Assembly: GCF_944393015.1 (NCBI RefSeq)
Contig: NZ_CALXYQ010000024.1
Location: forward strand, 1-47,445
Direction of reading: 5' to 3'
Source of the DNA: an uncultured Brachyspira sp.
GTDB taxonomy: Bacteria > Spirochaetota > Brachyspiria > Brachyspirales > Brachyspiraceae
Length of the DNA: 47,445 nt
Below are positions 27,490 to 34,128 of the stretch, piece by piece. How positions within the stretch are numbered: position 1 is the first letter of the stretch; each line of letters begins with the position of its first letter. Both the position numbers and the translations under genes were made by a program. The notes beneath the pieces were generated by a model that was not told the DNA's origin, made no database searches, and saw only the letters and a program-made list of their open reading frames with translations.

Positions 27490-28248
27490 ATGGAAAATAA
27501 AACTATTATAAAAATGAATCATGTTAATAAAGTGTTTTTCAGCGAGCATGGATATAAAGAAGTTATAAAAGATATAAGTCTTGAAGTGAAGGAAAATGAA
27601 TTTGTTGTATTATTCGGACCCGGTCAATGCGGAAAAACAACATTGATAAATTTGATAGCAGGACTTGAAACAGCAGAAAATTCTGATATAGAAGTTAATG
27701 GTAAAAAAGTAACTGAACCTCATCCTGAAAGAGGTGTTGTATATCAAACTACTGCTTTATTTCCTTTTTTGACTGTTATGAAAAATGTAGAGTTCGGACC
27801 TAGAGCAAGAGGAATACCAAAGAAAGAGAGAAGAGAAAAAGCAAAATATTATATAGATTTGGTGGGATTAAATGGATTTGAAAATAGTTATCCGAATCAA
27901 TTATCCGGAGGTATGAGGCAGAGGGTAGGTATAGCTAGGGCATATTGTAATGAACCGGTTGTTATGCTTCTTGATGAGCCTTTTGGACACTTGGATGCAC
28001 AGACTAGATATATGATGGAAGAAGAAGTTGAAAAGATTTGGCAGAAAGAAAAAAGAACTGTTGTATTTGTTACTAATAATATAGAAGAAGCTGTTTATTT
28101 GGGTGACAGAATAATACTTCTTACAAACTGTCCTACAGTTGTAAAAAAAGAATATATTATAGATTTGCCTAGACCTAGAAGATTGACTGATCCTAATTTC
28201 CTTAAAATTAGAAATGAAATAAATGATAATATGGATATAACTTTATAA
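27490..28248 (+). CDS. ABC transporter ATPase 1 (SsuB/TauB-like), variant catalytic motifs
   Basis: A 252-residue nucleotide-binding subunit. Walker A is GPGQCGKT, where Gln replaces the usual fourth-position Gly; the Q-loop Gln is in GVVYQTTALFPF; the signature LSGGMRQR is canonical; Walker B is VVMLLDEP with its catalytic Glu; the switch (H-loop) reads FVTNNIEEA with Asn instead of His. Its own ATP site therefore looks impaired while its signature motif is good. ATPase 2 has the opposite pattern. Together they would drive the two permeases upstream. Confidence 0.92.
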   Translation: MENKTIIKMNHVNKVFFSEHGYKEVIKDISLEVKENEFVVLFGPGQCGKTTLINLIAGLETAENSDIEVNGKKVTEPHPERGVVYQTTALFPFLTVMKNVEFGPRARGIPKKERREKAKYYIDLVGLNGFENSYPNQLSGGMRQRVGIARAYCNEPVVMLLDEPFGHLDAQTRYMMEEEVEKIWQKEKRTVVFVTNNIEEAVYLGDRIILLTNCPTVVKKEYIIDLPRPRRLTDPNFLKIRNEINDNMDITL

Positions 28249-28266
28249 CATAAAAAGGATATATTT

Positions 28267-29019
28267 ATGACAAATGATACTAGAGAAGTAAAAGTAAAAG
28301 TTTCAAGATTAACAAAAAAATTCGGTGATTTATTGGTTTTAAATGATATATCATTTAATGTTATGAAAGGTGAATTTTTATGTATAGTAGGACCTACTGG
28401 CTGCGGTAAAACTACATTTTTAAATAGCCTTACAAAGTTATACAAACCAACTTATGGAGCCATACAGATAGACGGCGAACATGTTGACTTAAAAAAACAT
28501 GATATAGCATATATATTTCAGGAATATTCTACTATGCCTTGGCTTAAAGTAGAGGAGAATGTCAAGTTCGGATTGAAAATAAAAAAACTTCCTCAAGATG
28601 TTATTGAAGAGAGGGCTGACAGAGTAATAAAAATGGTTGGGCTTGAGAAGTTTAAAAACTTTTATCCAAGCGAGCTTTCTGCTAGTATGCTTCAAAGGGT
28701 TGTTATAGCCAGAGCATTTGCAGTGGAGCCTGAATTACTTTTGATGGATGAGCCTTACGGACAATTAGATGTTTCTTTGAGATTCAAATTGGAAGATGAG
28801 CTTTTGAATATATGGAAAACTTTGGGTACTACAATTATATTTATTACCCATAACATAGAGGAAGCTGTTTATTTAGGTGAAAGAGTTTTAGTATTAACCA
28901 ATAAGCCAACTTCTATAAAAAAAGAAATACATATAGATTTGGAACATCCTAGAAACATAGCTGATCCTAAATTTGTTGAATATAGAGAAGAAATAACAGA
29001 ACTTATAAAATGGTGGTAA
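28267..29019 (+). CDS. ABC transporter ATPase 2 (SsuB/TauB-like), degenerate signature
   Basis: A 250-residue nucleotide-binding subunit. Walker A GPTGCGKT, Q-loop YIFQEYSTMPW, Walker B LLLMDEP and H-loop FITHNIEEA are all canonical, but the ABC signature is LSASMLQR instead of LSGGMxQR. In a heterodimer with ATPase 1 its Walker motifs would face the good signature of ATPase 1. It is the last gene of the operon. A weak AT-only 8-bp hairpin (29031-29059) between it and the convergent LacI gene may be the terminator. Confidence 0.92.
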   Translation: MTNDTREVKVKVSRLTKKFGDLLVLNDISFNVMKGEFLCIVGPTGCGKTTFLNSLTKLYKPTYGAIQIDGEHVDLKKHDIAYIFQEYSTMPWLKVEENVKFGLKIKKLPQDVIEERADRVIKMVGLEKFKNFYPSELSASMLQRVVIARAFAVEPELLLMDEPYGQLDVSLRFKLEDELLNIWKTLGTTIIFITHNIEEAVYLGERVLVLTNKPTSIKKEIHIDLEHPRNIADPKFVEYREEITELIKWW

Positions 29020-29081
29020 ATCATTATTACAATTTTAAGCTGTTATTATATTTAAAATTATAAATATAGAGTAGGGTAGAG

Positions 29082-30116
29082 TTACAATAAATTTTCTCTG
29101 AATATCACTTGTGTTTCTATATAAGTGTATCTTTTATCTGGTATAGTTTTTGTAAGCAAGTATTCAAATAAAACTTTTATTGCTCTGTATCCTTGCTCTT
29201 GAGGATTTTGTGTTATTGAAGCTATTATGCCTCTATCTAAAAGCCCTTCTTTTACAACATCGGAAAAGTCATAAGTGATGATTTTTATTTTATTGTATAG
29301 TCCTAATTCTTTAATAGCGTTTATAACATATTTACTAGTTTCGGCACCCGGACATATAACAACATCAGTATCCATATGTTTTAATAAATTATTTTTACTT
29401 TTATCAAAATTAAGATTATTATCTTTTTCCATTTCTATTATTGATTGTACATTTACATTTTTATAATCAGAATTAAGTCTGCTCACTAAACTGTCAACAC
29501 GTTTTTTGTTTCCAAGCATTTTATTAAAATTATTTGAAAAAACTAATAAATTAATATTATTTCCATTTGATATGATATTCAAAAGTGAAGCTGCTATCTC
29601 TCCAGCCAAATCATAATTGCATCCGACATAAGCTATACAATCTTTACTGTTCACAAAAGAGTTTAAAAGTACTATAGGGAAATTCTTATTATAAAGTTCA
29701 GATATTTTATTTATGACTCTCTCATCATTTATGGCAACTATAGCCATAGCATTAGCTCCTTCATTAATGGCTTCTTCAATGAGTTCTAATTGATTATCAG
29801 CATCAAAGTCTTTACATCTTTTTATAATAACAGACATTCCGAATTCTTCTATTTCTTTTCCGGCTATTTCTATTCCTTTTATAACATCTTCAAAAAATAA
29901 ATTGTTATAAGTATTTAGAACCGCAGCTATTTTGAATTTCTTTTTTCTAATGGCTAATGATTTGGCTATTTTATCGGGTTTATAATTTAATGACTTTGCA
30001 ATATCCAATATTTTTTGCTCTACATCAGGATCTATTCTTCCTCTGTTATTTAAAGCTCTGTCAACTGTTCCTATTGAAACCCCTGCTAATTTTGCTATTT
30101 CTCTTATGGTAGCCAT
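29082..30116 (-). CDS. LacI-family transcriptional regulator
   Basis: A 344-residue repressor or activator. The start at 30116 (MATIREIAKLAGVSIGTVDRALNNRGRI) gives the canonical LacI N-terminal helix-turn-helix and hinge (SLNYKPDKIAKSLAIRK) and is preceded by AAAGGAA; the longer upstream frame is non-coding. Residues 60-344 form a sugar-binding periplasmic-type domain with KIAAVLNTYNNLFFEDVIKGIE and a late QNPQEQGYRAIKVLFE segment, close to ribose/allose-binding types. Convergent with the sulfatase-ABC operon, it is the only regulator gene in this region. The operator it binds is unknown. A short dyad TATCATA/TATGATA lies upstream at 30204-30228. Confidence 0.9.
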   Translation of the reverse strand: MATIREIAKLAGVSIGTVDRALNNRGRIDPDVEQKILDIAKSLNYKPDKIAKSLAIRKKKFKIAAVLNTYNNLFFEDVIKGIEIAGKEIEEFGMSVIIKRCKDFDADNQLELIEEAINEGANAMAIVAINDERVINKISELYNKNFPIVLLNSFVNSKDCIAYVGCNYDLAGEIAASLLNIISNGNNINLLVFSNNFNKMLGNKKRVDSLVSRLNSDYKNVNVQSIIEMEKDNNLNFDKSKNNLLKHMDTDVVICPGAETSKYVINAIKELGLYNKIKIITYDFSDVVKEGLLDRGIIASITQNPQEQGYRAIKVLFEYLLTKTIPDKRYTYIETQVIFRENLL

Positions 30117-30249
30117 ATAAATTCCTTTTGATTGTCTAATAAACATAATAAATATTTTTATTTTATATGTCAAATATTTTATTAAAAAAATAAGTATTGT
30201 AACTATCATATTTTTATGGTATATGATATATTATCAATACACAAATATA

Positions 30250-30520
30250 AGTAAACATAATATAATCCGAAATATTTTAAATGATTTAGGGCTTACAAAT
30301 GAGAAAAGGCTATATATGATGCTATGCTTGTCCTATAAATACAGACTATAATAAAGAAGAAATTAAAACAATGGCTAGAGAATTGGCTGTTATAATAGAA
30401 AAGAACTCTGAAGATATAGATTGGCAAAGCAAGGAATCCACAGGATCCAAAATGAAAATGGATATAAAGAGATTTTTGAAAATGCATAAATATCATAAAG
30501 AGTTTGAAAATACTGCATAA
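30250..30520 (+). pseudogene. Relic of the C-terminus of a type I restriction enzyme HsdR
   Basis: Three frames read pieces of one protein: IIRNILNDLGLTNEK (ending near 30307), AIYDAML (30309-30329), and then TDYNKEEIKTMARELAVII, followed by EKNSEDIDWQSKES and MKMDIKRFLKMHKYHKEFENTA to TAA 30518-30520. The order and wording (LTxEE-AxYDAL; IARELxxxIxKNxxxDWxxxES; RxLKKYKYP) match the C-terminal DUF3387-type end of HsdR. Only the last 90 or so codons survive, with at least two frameshifts. Recognition is by pattern; no other restriction gene is in the window. Confidence 0.7.
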
Positions 30521-31015
30521 TAATATTAAGACAGGCAGAGAATTATGAGATATTAAAGTATAGCTAATAAGGTATAGTATTATGGGTAAATTTCAATAAT
30601 TAAAGCATATATATAAATGTATCCAAAATACTAAAAATACAGTTAATTTACAAGCTATAATATACCAAACAAGCTTAAAAATAGTTTAATTGTAATATAG
30701 TTATAGCTATTATTATTGATACTAATAATAGCTATAAAGAATAGTAATAAATAGTTATATATAATCTAATAGTATAACTTATCAAAATAATCAAATAATT
30801 ATATATCCAATAATAAATACCCCGGAAAAACAATAAATTTATATTCCGATAATGTGTATTATGTTAACTTATACATGTTATTTTTTTATATATGTTCGTG
30901 CTTAGAATATATAGTTTAGTTATGTTTTTTTAGCTATAAGTTATATTAAAATTATTATTGTATAGAAGTTTACTCATTGCAGATATTATATAGAATTTTA
31001 TACATAAGCAGCTGG
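30521..31015. other. Gene-poor AT-rich stretch with a perfect inverted repeat
   Basis: No credible reading frame was seen. It contains a perfect 14-bp inverted repeat, TTATAGCTATTATT (30701-30714) with AATAATAGCTATAA (30724-30737), 9-nt loop, with no T tract on either side. Downstream is a smaller dyad CGGAA/TTCCG (30823-30848). The stretch probably represents decayed sequence next to the HsdR relic. Confidence 0.5.
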
Positions 31016-31140
31016 CAATTTTTATTAGTAATAATTTGAACTTTTTTATAATTTATAGTATAATCTAGCATTAATTATAAAAATTGTGAGCCTTTGCCGT
31101 AAGTATGCAAAGCTAGCGAACAATTTTTATTAGCAATAAT
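31016..31140 (+). repeat. Interspersed repeat element with nested hairpin and direct repeats
   Basis: A 20-nt direct repeat CAATTTTTATTAG(T/C)AATAAT occurs at 31016-31035 and 31121-31140. Between the copies lie a promoter and a nested hairpin: outer AAAATTGT/ACAATTTT (31080-31087 with 31120-31127), inner CTTTGC/GCAAAG (31092-31097 with 31107-31112). The words GTGAGCC, GCGAACA and TAGCAATAAT recur in the tandem repeats before trpS, so this is a diverged member of the same family. Confidence 0.65.
31036..31064 (+). promoter_or_regulatory. Promoter of the small lipoprotein gene
   Basis: TTGAAC (31036-31041), 17-nt spacer, TATAAT (31059-31064). Transcription would start near 31071, placing the nested hairpin at the very 5' end of the leader. 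Confidence 0.72.
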
Positions 31141-31174
31141 AAAAAAAATAATTTTGGATATAATTGGATAGAAA

Positions 31175-31705
31175 ATGAAGAAAATAATACTTTTAATATT
31201 AACTTTATTTATAATACTTGTTGCATGTAAAAATGACGGCGGTTCTATATATGCTATGGAACAAAGATATAGAAATTTTTTGAATATACTTCCAGACGAT
31301 GTAAAGAATGATTATACTTTAAACTCTGATAAATATGGTAATATGTATAAAGAATGGATTAATGAGTTCAATACTTGGACTGATAATATACTTAATGAAG
31401 AAGCTAAAAGAGAACAAGAAATATCAGCAAGAATAACGCCAGATAAAATAGAATATGCCCTTGAAACTTTAACTAGTAAAGACTATGAAAGAAATTTGCC
31501 TGTAGATCTTATGGCTAAAGTAAAAGCTCATACAGATCAATTATCATTGAAAATAGATGAACTGCAAAAAGATGAAGCTTTCTCTAATTCTATGATTAAA
31601 TTAAAAAAAGATGAAGCTGTAGAGAATTTCACAACAGAAGATACTGTATTTTATTATGTTTGGAATTATTTAATAACAATAGAAAGACCAAGACGTTTCC
31701 AGTGA
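31175..31705 (+). CDS. Hypothetical lipoprotein
   Basis: A 176-residue protein with lipoprotein signal MKKIILLILTLFIILVAC (Cys18). The mature part is charged, mostly helical, with Tyr/Trp-rich segments (YKEWINEFNTWTDNIL, FYYVWNYLITIERPRRFQ). No family was recognised. Start at 31175 has GGATAG upstream. Its leader contains the repeat-family hairpin. A 10-bp hairpin TTATAGAAGA/TCTTCTATAA (31729-31760) follows the stop but lacks a clear T tail. Confidence 0.75.
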   Translation: MKKIILLILTLFIILVACKNDGGSIYAMEQRYRNFLNILPDDVKNDYTLNSDKYGNMYKEWINEFNTWTDNILNEEAKREQEISARITPDKIEYALETLTSKDYERNLPVDLMAKVKAHTDQLSLKIDELQKDEAFSNSMIKLKKDEAVENFTTEDTVFYYVWNYLITIERPRRFQ

Positions 31706-31940
31706 TTATTATTTAATTTTGCTCTTATTTATAGAAGATATTTTTTATTTTCTTCTATAATATATAGCATTTATATTAGTCTGAATACCTACTTTAAAAT
31801 AAATATTTGATATTAACTTTAAGTATTTTATAATTCATATTTATTATGCTATAAGATTATTATATTTATAGGTTATCATAATATTTAATTCTTAAAAAAT
31901 TTCTTTCTCTACCCTAGCCTATTTTATACAATATATAAGA

Positions 31941-32636
31941 TTAAGAATTACCCAAGAAACTGCTTCCTATTCTTATCATATTTGAACCATGTTTTATTGC
32001 AAGCTCATAATCTGAAGACATTCCCATAGAAAGTATTGATAAAGGATTATTGTATTTTAAATTAATGGATTTATATATAGTATTAAGTTTTTCAAATTCT
32101 TCTTCAATGAGTAGTAAATTCTCACTATCTTTCCCTATACCCATTAAACCTTTAACAGATATATTAGACATTTTTATAATGTTTTCATATATATCTATAT
32201 AATTATTTATATTAAATCCGCCCTTCTGATCTTCATCGCTTATATTGAATTGTAATAATATATCCTGAACTTTATTATTTTTTATCGCCTCTTTATTGAT
32301 ATATTCAGCTATTTCAACAGAATCTACACTCTGTATTAAGTCAGCATATCTCACTATGTATTTTACTTTGTTTGATTGTATTCTTCCTATAAAATGCCAT
32401 CTAACATTATTTTTTAATTGAGCAATCTCCCCTGCTCTATCTCTTAAACTTTGAGCCTTACTTTCTCCAAGAGGTAAATCTATATCCAATGATAGAAATT
32501 CTTTTATAGTTTCAATAGAAGAATATTTACTCACAGCTACTATATTTATATCGTATTCTATATTATATTTTTGTTTTGCTGCATTAATATTATTTAATAT
32601 TTGATTATATCTTTCTAATATTTCATTTCTATTCAT
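31941..32636 (-). CDS. yggS: YggS-family PLP-binding homeostasis protein
   Basis: A 231-residue cytosolic single-domain PLP-binding protein (alanine-racemase-like barrel) that buffers pyridoxal phosphate and affects amino-acid balance; it has no known catalytic reaction. Start at 32636 (MNRNEILERY) follows AAGGAAG. The PLP lysine is Lys37 in IVAVSKY. Other hallmarks: WHFIGRIQSNKVKYIV, GLMGIG, LSMGMSSDYELAIKHGSNMIRIGSSFLG. Stands alone between convergent and divergent neighbours. Confidence 0.93.
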   Translation of the reverse strand: MNRNEILERYNQILNNINAAKQKYNIEYDINIVAVSKYSSIETIKEFLSLDIDLPLGESKAQSLRDRAGEIAQLKNNVRWHFIGRIQSNKVKYIVRYADLIQSVDSVEIAEYINKEAIKNNKVQDILLQFNISDEDQKGGFNINNYIDIYENIIKMSNISVKGLMGIGKDSENLLLIEEEFEKLNTIYKSINLKYNNPLSILSMGMSSDYELAIKHGSNMIRIGSSFLGNS

Positions 32637-32779
32637 AGTTACTTCCTTAGGCTTTATCATATTATAAAACTTTTAGTATTTTTTTCAATTATTTAATAAA
32701 TATAAAAATAAAGTTATAAAGTAAAATAGTAAAAATACGATTTATTATATGTTGTATATATTGAAATTTTATCTGATTC

Positions 32780-32794
32780 ATGTTAAGTTAACAT
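32780..32794. promoter_or_regulatory. Short perfect palindrome upstream of yaaR
   Basis: ATGTTAAGTTAACAT, two 7-nt arms around a central G, lies 35 nt before the yaaR start in an AT-rich region. Possible regulator site; no clear -35/-10 pair overlaps it. Confidence 0.35.
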
Positions 32795-32829
32795 AATATT
32801 TTAATAAAAATAAATTATGGAGAAAAATA

Positions 32830-33285
32830 ATGAGAGTTCAGGAAAGAAGAAATAGAGAAATGAATTTAAACAGTCTATTGATGACATCGCAAGATGCTTC
32901 TATGAAAATGGCTGTATCATCTTCTCCATTTGCTGCAATGCTCGAAGAGGAAAAGGAAATTAAAAGATATTCTTATGAATTAGATGAATTAAAAAGACAA
33001 ATATACGATGCTGGAAATATGCTTGAAAAAAGTGCAAATATGAAAGACTTTCAAAAATTTAGAGATTTAATAAGATCGTTAACGGATAAATTAGTAAAAG
33101 ATGCTTATAGAATAAGAATAGTATCATCATATATGAGAAGAGGCCGTGAATATCAAGTAGTTTCAAAGATAAATGAAGAACTTGATTCATTATATAGATT
33201 AATAATGTCAGAACAAAAGAATCATATAGCTATTGCAAATAAAGTTATGAGACTTAAAGGTTTAGTATTAGATTTAATGTCATGA
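32830..33285 (+). CDS. yaaR: YaaR-family protein (DUF327)
   Basis: A 151-residue, highly charged helical cytosolic protein. The KDFQKFRDLIRSLTDKLVKDAYRI block and the conserved ending IAIANKVMRLKGLVLDLMS mark the YaaR/DUF327 family, whose role is unknown. A GGAGAAAAATA site precedes ATG 32830. Its TGA overlaps the tsaB start by four bases (ATGA), so the two are translationally coupled. Confidence 0.85.
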   Translation: MRVQERRNREMNLNSLLMTSQDASMKMAVSSSPFAAMLEEEKEIKRYSYELDELKRQIYDAGNMLEKSANMKDFQKFRDLIRSLTDKLVKDAYRIRIVSSYMRRGREYQVVSKINEELDSLYRLIMSEQKNHIAIANKVMRLKGLVLDLMS

Positions 33286-33983
33286 ATATATTAGCATTTG
33301 ATACAGTATCCAGCAGTTTTTCTATAGCCTTGCAAAAAGATAATGATTCTATCATTGAATATAATAAAGAAGATGTAAGAAATCATAATGAGGAAATACT
33401 TCCTGTCTTAAATAACTTTCTAAAAGAAAATGATATCTCACTTGATAAAATAGATTATATAGTATTGGGAATTGGCCCAGGATCTTTTACTGCATTAAGA
33501 ATAGCATTTGCCACAGTAAAAACAATTTGCTATGCTAAAAATATACATATTATAGGTATTTCAAGTTTAGAAACATTGTATGAAAATATCAAAGATTATA
33601 ACGGAATAAAAGCAAGTATGATAGATGCTAGGAAAGGAAGTATTTATGCTGATATATATTCCGGAAATAATAAAATAAAAGAAAATTTAGATTTAACCTA
33701 TGAAGAGTTTATAAATATCATTAATTCTATAGAAAGTAATGATAAAACACTTACTCTATGCGGAGATGGATTTTATAAAAATCAAGATTATTTCAAAGAA
33801 AAATTAAAAAATTATAAAATAAATGACATAGATAAATCATTCAATATAATAAAAGCCTCCAATAGTATAAAACTGTCGATACCAAGGATAAAATCAAATA
33901 ATTTTGATAATATTTTCAATTTATTGCCTCTTTATTTGAGAAATAGCGAAGCTGAAAATAAAAAAATGAATGAAAAACAATAG
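33282..33983 (+). CDS. tsaB: tRNA threonylcarbamoyladenosine biosynthesis protein TsaB
   Basis: A 233-residue ASKHA-fold partner of TsaD in formation of t6A37 on ANN-decoding tRNAs. Landmarks are NILAFDTVSSSFSIAL at the start, NEEILPVLNNFL, the YIVLGIGPGSFTALRIAFATVKTICYA block and the IIGISSLETL segment. It is coupled to yaaR by a 4-nt overlap. The length is typical for TsaB, which lacks the metal-binding histidines of TsaD. Confidence 0.93.
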   Translation: MNILAFDTVSSSFSIALQKDNDSIIEYNKEDVRNHNEEILPVLNNFLKENDISLDKIDYIVLGIGPGSFTALRIAFATVKTICYAKNIHIIGISSLETLYENIKDYNGIKASMIDARKGSIYADIYSGNNKIKENLDLTYEEFINIINSIESNDKTLTLCGDGFYKNQDYFKEKLKNYKINDIDKSFNIIKASNSIKLSIPRIKSNNFDNIFNLLPLYLRNSEAENKKMNEKQ

Positions 33984-34052
33984 AAAACCTTCCAATTATT
34001 AAAAATATATAAAAAATATCCGATAATTATTACGATATATGAAAAATATATC

Positions 34053-34080
34053 TTGACTTCATAAAAAATATTGTTATTAT
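34053..34080 (+). promoter_or_regulatory. Promoter of the chemoreceptor gene
   Basis: TTGACT (34053-34058), 16-nt spacer, TATTAT (34075-34080); the same -35/-10 forms as the rpsB promoter, not a sigma-28 flagellar type. Confidence 0.65.
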
Positions 34081-34128
34081 ATATATGAATTATAATATTT
34101 TTGTAAAATAATTGTTGGAGTTTGAAAA

